A stretch of 64,000 nt of DNA from Brachypodius melanocephalos. Taxonomy: Eukaryota; Chordata; Aves; Passeriformes; Pycnonotidae. The stretch lies in NCBI GenBank assembly GCA_013398615.1, contig VZSR01000479.1, positions 3,360,740-3,424,739 of the forward strand, in the 5' to 3' direction. The notes below the pieces were generated by a model, which worked only from the letters and a program-made list of their open reading frames with translations, did no database searches and was not told where the DNA came from. Position numbers and translations under genes: made by a program. How positions within the stretch are numbered: the first letter of the stretch is position 1; each line of letters opens with the position of its first letter. Shown one piece after another: positions 1 through 12,800 of this stretch.

Positions 1-3000
1 ACATGAGGTGATCTTCGAAAATATTTTGTGAGGGGTTGGTTTGCACATAAAAACCAATATAATCTTTGATAGCATAAAACTGTGCGAGATTTTTATTTGC
101 AAAAATAGACTGTGAAGGGTAAGCAGCTGTGTGATTCAACATGCTGCCCATGTAGAACCAGGACCCCAGAATATTGGTGTTTTCTATAAAACAGGTGGTG
201 CTTGAAGGAGGCCATTTTCAAATATAGCATTCCAGCAAACTTACATACAACAAAATATGAATACACAGGTTTCTCTATTGACGACACTGGTATACTTTTC
301 TGTGTGCCTTGAGCTGGTGACAGTTTGGGAGGGATATAATGCAGAGCAAACAATATCTTTATTTTGAACTGCAAAGGATCCCGTGATGGAGCTTGTAGTA
401 ATTCTAGGGAATAAAATTCACTGGACTAATTGTCTGACAAAAAATGTTTCTAGATGACAAAGATTTCTGAATATCTTTCTCTAAGGCAATCTAGGAGACA
501 CACACGCATGTCAAAAATTACTTTAATCTTTTCTGTATAGCAGACCAGTTGTTTTTATTTCCCTTCATTCACCATGCATTTTGATCCAGTTTTTGGTTGA
601 AATTTATCATTATTGAATCCAAGAAAGTGATGTCAAATTGTTGACACAAAGTCAATAATTTATTCAAGATCCCTCACAATCTCAAACTGTAGCAGGACTT
701 TTTATGGCCTTTTTTTGTTCCCAGAAGTGACTTCACAAAATCTGTTTAGTTCAGGCCTTCTGTTCAGATTTGATGAATTCAATTACAGTTCTGGCAGAGA
801 TCATTTTGACTGTTCAAGGCCTCTTTTCATTGGCAGTATCCTCTGATGGGCATCATCATGATATCTATTAGCAAGGGAACATTTTTGAGTGTGCTTTTGA
901 TAAATTGCCTGGTAAAAGAGAGAAGGGAGTGAGGAACTTTTATATTTTGTCTTCAGTGTTCCACAGCCCTGACACCACATGCTGTAAGAACCAAGTATCC
1001 AGATTCTCGCCTATTGAAAATCACCACATCTTGTTTATTTTATTGGTTCAATACATCTGCCCTTTTTATATGTTTCTCGTCAGACCATTCTGGGTTTATT
1101 AAGCTCCTCTGTTTATTTAGCAACCAGAGCTGCTGCTATTAACTTTAATCACTGAACAGAAAATGGGCAGTGTTCCCAGTTACAGGAATTGCTAAAGGAA
1201 ACTGCTTCATCTGAAAAATCTTGTTAGACAAGTAGGACAGCGCTGCCGTGGGGTGCACCAGTTTCACTGTGAAGCACTTTCCTTCCTTTCATCCACTGGC
1301 AATTCCCTACAAAGCTGGAGAAAAGCTTTGTACTATAGCAAATTTTTAATCCTATGGGTCCAGATAAAGAGTTTTGTTCAGGAGCAGGAAATGTGTGTTC
1401 TTTGAACACTCGTTGGGATGGAGAGACAGTTCACCTGGCTGCAGATTTGGGATTCCAGCAATGCCTGAACTGTAGTCCCTGTGCTCAGTAAGGCTTTTCC
1501 TCTGATCTGAAAGAGGTCATCTGGCTTTTCTGACTCACTGTCTCCTCTGTAATTAGTGGCTGGGTACAACCCTGGAGCTTGACGTGTAATGTAGGTTTCA
1601 TAGGCAGTTATTGGAAAAATATTGCAAATCCGTGATTTCTGTGGATTCTTTGGGCTAATCTGGTTTCTTTCAGCTGATGTGGAACACAGCCAGCTGGACA
1701 AAGCCCTTCTATGCCATTTTATAAGTGGGCAAAATCAGAAATATGCTCTGTAAACTTCTGAATTGTGCAAGAGATGACGTACAGAGAGGGAGGATTGCAC
1801 TGCAGAAGCCACAGTAAACATTACACGCAAACTATAAATGGCATCCAAATGTCTAGGATGGCAAGACAAGACATCTACTTCCTCTAAACTGATCTTGTAC
1901 TCTTTCTTTCATGTTTTAAACAAACACATTAAGAAATCCTGTTCAGAAGGTGCTTGGCATGGAAAGGATTGCTACTTATATAGTTGATTTGTTATATTAA
2001 CTTAGTATCTGCTTTGTAGAGGATTAAATACTCAGCATACACTTGATAAAATACTTTTCAAATAGAAATTGAGATAGATTTTTTTTCAAAGTCATAGCAA
2101 CCTCTAATTAATTTACAACAAACCTCTGTTCTTTCTTCTCTGTTCTTCTCTGTGGTCTTTTATGTCTGTTGTTGCACAAAAGAAAAAGGATATGTGGGTA
2201 AGTAGAGTCAGACAAAATAAGAAGCATGAAAAATTCAGGAAAGAAAAATAATGTGAGATGAAAAAAATATTGCTACAACACCCATTGTTTAGTAAGTGCT
2301 TCAAAAGCAGCAGCAAAGGGATTCAAATAATTAGGTTGGGGTTGTTCGGGGTTTTTTTGACTAAAAAGTGAGTACCACTGGGAAATGGGCAGAATTTAAC
2401 TTCTTGCATAACCTGTACAGGTAATTGTTGGTTGATGTTGTTTTGCAGATAAGGGCACAAGCCAAGTGTGAGGGTTTGCCTGGCAGCATTGTGGCTGGCT
2501 CTGCTTTGCAGAAAGCCAGGAAAGTAGGTTATGAGGAAGCAGCCCTTGGCCTGGCTGTGAAGCTGTGCTTGGATGTGTGCTTTGAACTGTAGCAAAACAC
2601 TTTATCTCCTCTATCACTGCTCCCCTTCTCATGATACAAACACTTCAATGAAAGAGTATTCTCTGTGCAATAGATGAGCATGATTAAAAACTTAACCAAA
2701 AATGAGACTCTGAGTCATTACAAAAGGGCTTTTATTTGGCTGGTGAAGTATCGTGGGCATTTTCCCTCTCAAAGAGCAAGGCATAAGATGATTCAGTTAT
2801 TCAGGCTGAAAAAATAATTTCATCTCAGGGAGTTAGAGGATCCAAGCCATTGTTGCAGTGCATTTTTCTCATTAACTAATTTTAAAGCTAATTGTGTAGT
2901 TTCTGGTCTGCTTAAATGGTTAAGAGTAGTTGAAGGATTAATTACTGAAAATGGAATGTCAAAAAAAAAGCCTGCTATTTGCTGAACTTAGTTTGCTGAT

Positions 3001-3676
3001 GAAATAGTAATTTCTTTTCCTTGAACCCATAGGCTCTTTTTCTTTTACCTTTATAATTTTTTTGTTGTTGTTAATTTAGAAGCTCTTTGTTTCTCACTTT
3101 AACTTTTCCATTAAACTTGGGCTCTCCTTGTTTTTTTGGTTTTTTGGGGTTTTTTTTGCTAAATACTAAGGGATCATTTGTCAGCTCTTCTACCTTTTGA
3201 AGTTGTTTCTGTGTATTAAGCTCAAGATCTGTAACTACCTCTTGAGAGTTACAAACTGGAAAGACCTGAACCAAGTATGGCTGAGGCATTAATTTGCTTC
3301 TTTCAGGATCTATATGCTGATGTTGGAAAGTATCTAGGAAACAGTCACAGTCAAAAATAATCTAAATTTCTTCAATGAGATACTTGAAAATACCTCTGTT
3401 AGTCTGAACTGCCTTTTGTATTTTGCTGTGCAGATTATGGGACTAGTGCTAGAATGAAAGAGAACTGCTGTAAATTTTTCATTTCATGTAAAGATTTAAT
3501 TTGAATGTGACACATGGTGAAGTGTCTGAATCATTAATTTCTAGCTTTTGTGCTGTGTCCTTTTTAAAAAGGTCAGTGTGCCCCCATGCCCTGTTTTCTC
3601 TTTTTGAAGCCCCCCAACCCAGCAGTGCTCCCTTCCTAATGGCACTCATCACCCACGATGTGCTTTTAACCAACAG
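1..3676 (+). other. ATP10B: ATP10B intron upstream of the first visible exon
   Basis: No exon matching the expected upstream ATP10B sequence (TM2 region) was found on the + strand, and no other gene on either strand. The stretch is AT-rich single-copy DNA with a T/G-rich low-complexity patch (about 3050-3160). It is interpreted as the 3' part of an intron. Confidence 0.7.
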
Positions 3677-3881
3677 GGAGGAACACGCTTACGTGGAGAA
3701 GTGCTGGAAAGATGTCAGAGTGGGGGACTTTGTGCAGCTGCAGTGCAACGAGATCATCCCAGCAGACATCCTGCTGCTCTACTCCTCTGACCAGAACGGG
3801 ACCTGCCACCTGGAGACCGCCAGCCTCGACGGGGAGACCAACCTCAAACAGCGCCGGGTGGTGATGGGGTTCAGCAGCCAG
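3677..3881 (+). CDS. ATP10B: ATP10B exon 1 in window: actuator domain with DGET
   Basis: The acceptor is ttaaccaacag before 3677 and the donor is CAG|gtgagt at 3882. The first base completes a split Arg codon and 68 codons follow, ending on a codon boundary. The protein reads EEHAYVEKCWKDVRVGDF, then CNEIIPADILLL and TASLDGETNLKQR. DGET (codons 3828-3839) is the actuator-domain loop that dephosphorylates the E2P intermediate in P4-ATPases. The open frame runs about 176 bases 5' of the acceptor, but that stretch has no similarity to the family and reads as intron. Confidence 0.95.
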
Positions 3882-6800
3882 GTGAGTCTGAAAATGCAGC
3901 CCAAAATGGGCACTTTTGTCTCCAGCTGTGGCCCCTGTGCCACAGCAAAGCCACTGCACTGAGGGATTTATTTCTGCATGGCAATTGGAAGAAAGCTCGT
4001 GGTCCCCTGCCACAGCATCCTTGGGTTTCCTCATGGATTCTGTGTCTCCATTGAGGCTGACACACCACACTCACTTCTTAGGCAGGGGAAGGTGTGGTAG
4101 CTCCACTGGGATCTGCTCTAACGCACACTGGGTTGGAAAAATTTAAAGAATGGAATGCTGTGTAGGAGTGCATTGAGCAGTTTAATAGGAACTCAAGGTA
4201 AATTAAAATTTAAAATAAAGGTTGTATGTTTGACGTCAGTTTGTGATTCAGTTTGAATTCTTAATCACCATTTCTTTTTCATAGATAGTATTGTTTCCTT
4301 TTTACACTTTACTGCTATATTCGTTTGGTTCATGTTAAATAAACCTGAAGTAAACTAGAAAATATGACTTAGGAAGAGTTGTTACATTTTCAAGTATCTT
4401 TAAAAGCAGAGCAGGACAGTTTTTCAAATAACCCAGAACAACTTTAAGGAGTGGTAGCATGTGAGGAGGAGAACTTTGTCCCATTGGAATCACTCCAGCA
4501 GACAGGAGATAAATCTTCACAGATAATTCTAGGAATCACGTTAGTTTATTTAGCAATTAGTACCAGTGTCACTAGGAAGATCTTTTGTGGTCACTGGTGT
4601 GTGGGACACAGCTGCCAGGGAGCAACCAGACATCAAATAAAAGCACACCATTTCCATGGCCAGTTGAGATCAGGTGCTACACTCCTGTTAGCTCCAGTGT
4701 TAGCTCTGTTGTCCAAATGGAAATCACTTTGCAAAGACAATTAAGGGCGTTCTCATATTGTGGGTGCCATAGCACACAGCAGTGACAGTCAGGGAGAGGG
4801 TTGGTTCCTGAGAAACACTGGAAATTTCAATACTTAGAGATTTAGCAGAAAAACAGTAAACTGGCTACTTAGCCTTTTCTAAATGTTGCATTTTTGTCAT
4901 GAAGTTCTAATTTATATGTTAAGTTTTCTGTTTTCCCTTTTAGAGGAGAACAGGGTGCTCTACCATGACACAAAATCCAAACTTCTGTCTCAGTTGTTCA
5001 TAATGTGAGGAAGTCTCCCATTATATCAGAAAATGCCTATGCCCCAGACTGCCTATCATGATCTTCTTCAGACTTTTGAGTTGTTATTGAGATAAACTGT
5101 ATGCCTAGGAATGACTACACTCAAGAACTCCTGTTACACTAACAGAGTGGAATGCAATTCTGGCCACGGTGACTGCCAGTGCTCAGGAAGGTCAGAGCTG
5201 ACAAAACCACCTAGATTGTGGTGTGTTTGTGTAAACAGTGCAGGTTTTAGTGTACCAGCTTCTTCCTTGTTCTTTGAGCTTTGCTTATGTGATTTATGAG
5301 CTGCATAAAACCCCCTCAGATGTAATTCTGTCTATAAAGTGACTCTCTAAACAGGAAGGAAACACGTGAACTGGGGTTAGTTTCTTCAGTTTAGGATGCA
5401 AGAAAGGTGGAGAGAGACTATTTGCAAGAGCATGGAAGGACAGGACAAAGGGGAATGGCTCCAAACTGCCAGAGAGTAGGTTTAGACGAGATATTAGGAA
5501 GCAATTCTTCCCTTGGAGGGGGTCAAGCCCTGGCACAGGTTGTCCAGAGAAGTTTTGGGTGCCCTATCCCTGGAAGTGTCCAAGGCCAGGCTAAACTGGG
5601 CTCTGAATCAACCTGCTCTAGTGGAAGGTGTCCCTGCCCACGGGAGGGGTTGTAACAAGATGATCTTTAGGGTCCCCTCCAACCCAAAGCATCCTGTGAT
5701 TCTGTGATATGCTTAGGAATATTGAATACAATTCTCTGTAAAACACTGAGAGGAAGGATTATTGATTCTTCTTTATGACATTTTCTAACATGAATTTTCA
5801 AATGCAAAACTCTTATCATAAAAAGAGACAAAATTTGAGGCAAGAAACATTCTTCTGTACCTCTTTCTATCGAGAAATCTAATAGCTTTCTTTTTTAGAA
5901 ATAAACTATTCCAGGTGACTTTTGCCACTAATCTTTTCTTACTGTTTAGTATTTCAAACACTCCTAGGATTTGACACTCCTTCTCGGTGTGTTTTCTCTT
6001 GTAGGATTGTGTGTTTGAACCCGAATTTTTCCAAAACACCATTGTCTGTGAACTGCCAAACAATGATCTCAATAAATTCAAAGGTTACATGTAAGTACTT
6101 GTTATCCACAAATACATTTTGGCTTTGTGCTTTGATATTACTCTTGGAGGATTTGGATGGAAGGGACATATCTTGAGGAAACTGATGGTTGTCACTATTA
6201 TCTATTCCCAGATTCGGAAATCAAAATGAAATGTAGACTTGGATTCTGTTTTGTGGCAAGGTAGAACCAAGGCTTGGCATTGCATTTGCAGTTGTTTCAC
6301 ACAAACTATTTTCACAAAGCTTCAGCTCTCCTCAAAACTTAGACATGAGCTCATTTACATTTGACCTGATGATTAGACTAAGGTAGATTTTAGATTTATC
6401 CTTCCAATTGTTTAAAGATATCCAGCTGCATGGCTCTAGTTTCTTCACATTTACAGCCACAGGGAAGAGGTCTCCAAGATCTAATAAACAATCCAAAGTT
6501 TCTTCTTATTAGAAGGGTAGAAAAAACAAACATGCATGCAAAATGCTATTGAACCAATGCACTAGACTAGTGTAAAAAAGTAGAGCAGGTTTCTTTTCTG
6601 TCTTTCTTCATTAAATAATTCTAGCACAGGCATAACAGAATATTCAGCAGATTTAACCCCATTTATGAATTGTAAGGCAAATTTCTATGTCGTGGCTCAT
6701 GTCTTCAAATTCTCTCACCCTCCAACACAGAGCAGCCTTTCCCAAGGCCCTGTTCAGAGCAGTGCTGCTTATTCCCACACCACAGCAGAGAATTGCCCAA

Positions 6801-9800
6801 AATACCTGCCGCCAGACCAAATGCACGCCCCGTTACTATGGAAATAATTTAACTGTGTGAATGTGCTGCCATCCTCATCCATGCCCCAGCTTTGCTAAGC
6901 TTACCAGCAGCTAAACCAGGAGTTACTGGCTCTGCAAGAAGCAGTGAGTGTTGTACCTGGAGGAGCTGCAGAGGGCTGGCTCTCTGACAGAGTAAACCAG
7001 GCTCTCTCCCGTTAGCACTGACCGTATCTAATCTGCTTTTGAGGTTGTGCCCTGTAAGAATGGTGCCTCTAATAGCAATGCCATTTCTCCTCTGCTGCAG
7101 TATCTCATGAGGGAAAAAGAGGTCAAGTTTGTATTGATTGCTGGCTGTGGTTGTTGGCTTCAAGGACCACTGGGTATAATGGAAATTGAAGCAATCCCTC
7201 CAATTAGCAAAGAGCACTGAGATTATAGAAATGTAGGAGACGTGCCACAAGAAAATACGCAGAAATACACACCCTTAGGATGCAGGACTGGCTTCAAAAT
7301 ATTGAACTCTCAACTGAAAGTCTATAACAGAAATCTCTTTGGTGGATGCCTGTTATCTCACTTGATGGAACATGCAATTACTTGCCTTCCTCTCCTCTCT
7401 TCAGGGACAGAAGAAAGAATTTGCTGGGGAAAATTACTTGCTAAGAGTTAGTGGAGTTTCTGTCTTTGGTCTGCTGAGATTTGAGTTATTTTGTAAACAC
7501 AAATTACTTGGAGCAAGCTACACTTTTCTCCAAGAACCCTTAATAAATTATTGAGGCTCTATTGCCTTGCTTTAAAATAGCAGGAGTACTCTCTGTTAAA
7601 AATGATAAGAAATAACTTAGTGACATCCATCTGACATGCCCGATCACAGAAAATTCTGTTCAAGGGGATGCAAGAAGGCTTCTATTAAATGAGTTCCCCA
7701 AGGCTGAATTTAGATTCTAAGAAAAACAGATTTCTGGCATTATGTTTTTACAATTTCACCAGCTGTAGGCTGTTGGCACCTACACCTTTTCCCTTGTCTA
7801 GTCCAAGTTATGTAATCATGTGCAGCTGCAGTTAGACATAGGACTGTACTTAGCTCTAACACCTAGCCTTGCCCTTCATTTGAGACTATTTACTGGTAAA
7901 TGAAATGCAAAATACCAAATAGAAAGTAGAGAGAGATTATTATTTTAGGGAAAGAACCAGTCTTTTCCCATCCTGACCTTTACATAACAAAAAAAGAAAA
8001 GGTATCTGACACAGAAGCTCTCAGCTTTGGTAAAGATTTCAGGAGAAACCTACCAGTGTAAAATAAAAGCTGCAGGTAGGGGTAGGTGTTAATTTTTTAG
8101 GGTAAATAAAAGTAGAATAAAAGCTGTGGGTAGGGGTAGGTGTGAGCCATTAATTTTCAGAGGCAAGTAACAAATTGCCTGCCTGATGGAGCACCGACCT
8201 TATGGTTTTCATCAGTTTGTTCTGCATGCAGAAGGATCTGGTGTGTGATGGGGCATCTTTAGCCAGGATGAAAATCTTCTATCCAGGACGAGAATGAGGG
8301 AGAGCTCCTCAGCCTGGAGACTGCTTGAGTGAACAAAGACCTTTGGTGGCTGACGTAGTGACAGAGGCTCTTGCAGGGTGTAGATGTATTCAAGGGAACT
8401 TCTGCTCATCTTTTTAAAATAAATTTGTCTGCAAGAAGTTGCAAAATGACTCTTGTTTTCTTTCATAAGATATTGAATCTGCCAGATAAGGTTCCAAGAG
8501 AAAGCCAAACTTGCTTTGTATTGGCATCACGACACACACTGTGCAAGTGGTCTTTAAAAGACTTGGACTTCTCTGTAACTTTTTGCTGGAGTCTTCCTTG
8601 AAACTACGGGAAATAAAAGCAAAAGAGGGCCTATACAAAATTACTTGATTTCAACTTGAAACAGACATGCACACAAAAATTTTCTTTAACGCTCCATTAG
8701 AACACAAAAATTAATTGCTCTATTTGATTATATTTCTTCTAGGGAGCAGCCAAACCATGAGCAGGTAGGTTTCAACATTGAAAACCTCTTGCTTCGTGGA
8801 TGTACAATCAGAAATACTGAGGCCGCAGTAGGAATTGTTATATATGCAGGTAAGACATAATTTTTATTTAGGTAAACTGAGAATTTCCCTGTAAATATCC
8901 TTTAAAAATAAGTATAGTTTAATATCGCAATATAATTTGACATTTTGCTTTAAAACTGGTGGTGCACAGAAAAAGTATACAATTTTTTTTAAAGTGAAGA
9001 TATTAGTCATCCATCTCCAAAACCAGTAAGTCTTGCACTGGGTCTTTGGCAAGAGACAGGATCCTTGTGCATGTCAAATATCTTGTAAAAAGATCCAGAC
9101 AAGTAAAAAATTGCTCAGGTGTATTTAGCCCTCAGCTCTGGCTACACTACTAATTCCATCTGTCATAAAATCTACACAGCTGCCCTAAGGGAGCTCTCAT
9201 TGGCTCCTCAGGGTAGAAACTGGAGCAGCTGAAGATCTAATTAGAAAAAAAAAAAAAAGTCATCTGTGAATTTCATTCATCCATTCAGTCTGTGCCAGTG
9301 CCAGCACGCAGGAGCCAGTGGGGCAGCAGCTGGAGGTGACAGAAAAGGCAGCAGCAGCCCAGGTTTGTGCTGACATAGACACAGTGTGTCTGTGCAACCA
9401 TGCAGGACACTCATGGATAAAGAAAGGCTGTGCTGGTGCCCAGATCAAACGCAGCAGTGCCAGGTTCACCAGTGGGTCAGTTCATCTGTTTCTCATCATC
9501 TTTTGCCTTTGGAGTGTTAACCACTGCTTTTACTCAGTGAGCATGATTTATCACTGGCTCTGCCAGCTGTGCCCTCTTCTGCATCAGACAGAGTGTATCA
9601 GCTACCCTCTTCTTTGCAGATTAAATAAAAGTCAATTCAAACACAACAATTAATCCCATTAGCTATTATTATCTTTCCAGTAGAGTTATATTAAATGTTT
9701 TATGTCTGATTAGCAGCAAGGGGTTCAGGGTTGAGGCACCTAAGAGAAAAGAGAAGAAGTCCTTTACATGAGTCATTTAGCTTAGGTGGATCTCCACAGC

Positions 9801-12800
9801 CCAGAACAATTTACCTGACAGCAGACTGCCTATTTCACCACTACACAACTGGGCTCTAAATGTCTGCAGCTTCCATATGTTCCCAAGGTAGCTTTGCCTT
9901 TGTGGATCTTTCACTGCCTGTCCCTGTGAATGCCACACAAATGGGGTGGTGCCCACCAGGCACAGGAGGAGACCCACAGCCAAACCCAGCCACTTTCTTT
10001 TTTCCAAGTAGTTACTGTGTAAAAATCTCAGTAGGGATCATTCCTGACATAATTGGAGTAATTTATCTTCCCTTCTGCTGTTGCAGTTCTTAATTTTCTT
10101 CCCTTTAGCCCAGATTTCCCAGTATGTTGCCTTGACCACCAGCACAGATCCTAATGTGGATCTCTCTTTAGGTTGCTTAAGTGGCAGTTTAAGTAGCAAA
10201 GGTTGGAGTTTTAAAGTTATTCCCAAGACTCAGTGTTTTTCATGAGTAGGTCTTCAAATCAATTTCCAACTGAGTTCTTATTGTTAATGTCAGCATAAAA
10301 GTTTAATTTTTTTTTCCCTGAAACTAGACCAGCTTCAGTCAGTATCAGTTTCATTTCTAGGGTTCTTTGACATTGATTATACTCTGGCTTTTAATCACGG
10401 TCTGTGACCTTTTCTGAACAATCGAGATCAGTCACATAATCAGCTGGCACACTTTCCATTTTTATGACTCTATTACTCCTCAAACTTTCTTTCTAATGGA
10501 AGCCTTTGTGAGGAGTACAGCCCTCACTCAGTGCAATGGCTTGGTCTGTGCAGTTCCCATCTGACCCAAGGACAGTTATACTTTTCATGGCTGCCCAAAT
10601 GGTTCTACACAAAGCAATTGCACTAAAACACAAAAACCTCATTACGGAGTGACAGCCGATGTAGTTTTCTCCTTGTGATTGGGACAGCAGTAAGAATTAT
10701 AGGCTTTTCATATACAAAAGTACCAGAAAGAAGTTTTAGATGAGCCCATCAGCATCTAGAAATAGAGAGATAAGGTACCACTGGGGTGGTAGGTGAGGTG
10801 CTGTGTTTCACAGCACAGGGAAGTGTGAGGATTAGAGGAGAAAAAAGCAGCTTATTCCTCATATTTCTGATTTTCTGTTCCTTACAAGGCAATAACTGTG
10901 TTATAGAAGTGTCCTTTTCCTGGTGATCACCTGAAGTGGAAAGGAATGGTAGAACTGATATTTGGAAAGAAGTTCATCACAATTTCTTCCTGAAATAAAT
11001 TCATCAGCGTTTCCTTGAGGGTTTTCTGGGAGGGATTCGAGGGCTTCAACTTGTTTTGATTTCAATACAAAGCATTCCATTACACTTGACACGAAAGAAA
11101 AGTGAGGAATAAGATTCACAAAGCTGCTGGAGGAACAGAAATGCAAGCAGCAGAGCCCTCCCCTTCAGTGCAGCTCGGTGGTTAAGAGATTTTGTTCACC
11201 AAAGGGAAGGCTTAGGGTTTGCTCCCAGCTCTGGCAGTGAACACACATCTCCTGCTCCATGAGCTGTACACTGAATACCTGCCTAGGAGGAACAAGAGGG
11301 TTTGTACCTGTGTGAGTTGGAAAGGAAGGAGCACTCGTGGTATAAACTGGTCCCTCTGACACAGCTCCAGGTTGTGTAAATAATTAGATATTCATTGGAA
11401 TTGTAAGCCAGGAGCTGCAGATCTTGAGTGAATGTCCTGAACATAAGGCTGGAGAGTAATTTTCTCTCTGGCTCTCTTCTTAATTAATAACCACTGATGT
11501 AAACCTGGAATGAATCCAGCAGGTGTGATTGAACTGCATCTAACTCCCAGTTTTTGGGTTAAATCACTTCCCTAGAGAAAGCTAAAAGACAGCTTAGAAA
11601 ACAGTCCTTGTCACACACATCATGCCCATACAAATTTAAGTCTGCAGGGTCTGTATTTTCAAGGAAAAGGACTGTAGAAATAAACATAAAAGATACCATT
11701 CAATATAACAGCAGATGGTGTCCAGATATCCCTGTTGTGGAGCCACAGTTTAGAAAACATTAACAGAACTGAAAAAGTAATTTCTGCTTCTTGACTTCTT
11801 GCAGCACTCCTCTTTTTTTCATTAGTAGTAAAGCAGCTCAATTCTAACTCACTAAGTTTAAGGATTGGGGTTTTTTTATTTCTCATCCTACTGTTTTGTC
11901 AGCATTTTACAACCAAATAGTGAAAAGCTAAATATGATTGTTGAATTTTATTTAATATACAAAATGTATCTAGTGGCTTTTGCCACTGCTGCTGAAAAAT
12001 ATTCAAATGTAGGTTTCAGGAATCTGTATAGCACCTAAACAATTTGTTCATAAAATGCAAAGCTATAATACTATTGTTCATTTTCTTTTTCTTCTCATGG
12101 ATATTTGGCTTTTGATAATTTATATAAACTTTATGATCCTACTAAATCTGCTGTTATTGGGACAGAGAAATGTATATGACAGCTGAAATCTGTGATACAA
12201 TGGAGGTTTTTGGTAAAGTTCAAGATTTAGACTCTGATGTACTCAGTCAAATAGGAAGACAGACAAGAAAAGTTCTGAATGTCAACGTTAGTCATCCTGC
12301 TCTCATTTGGGGAGAGAATACTTTTTAAAAAACCAAACCAAAATACAAAATATTACCTAAACCTGCTGATATTCATTTGTGTTTTGAAGGTCATGAAACG
12401 AAGGCCATGCTGAATAACAGCGGTCCTCGGTACAAGCGCAGCAGGATAGAGCAGCGGATGAATATGGATATTTTCTTATGTGTGGGGCTCCTGTTTGTGA
12501 TGTGCCTCGTTGGAGCCGTAGGTATGAAGCACTGACAAAAACCTTTTACCTAAATGGTGATTAAAATTGATGCTATAGACACGAGTGAGATCTACATCTG
12601 AATGCTCTTGGGGTCTTTAGGCTCCTTGCTCTTTCCCAATAGGTGAGTTCAAATGGCAAATCTGAGTGATTCAGATGAAGAAAACATGGCTATAAATGTT
12701 TCAGACAGGATTCATCCCCACCATGGTATAATAGATGTAAAACAAGAGAAAGCCATCCTGTGACTGCATTGTAGGAGTCGATATTTGTCAGCTGAGATCT

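Noticed and set aside
3501..3676. 5' extension of the first visible exon (open frame upstream of the acceptor)
   Set aside because: There is a proper acceptor at 3676 that gives the right phase, and the upstream residues do not resemble ATP10B.
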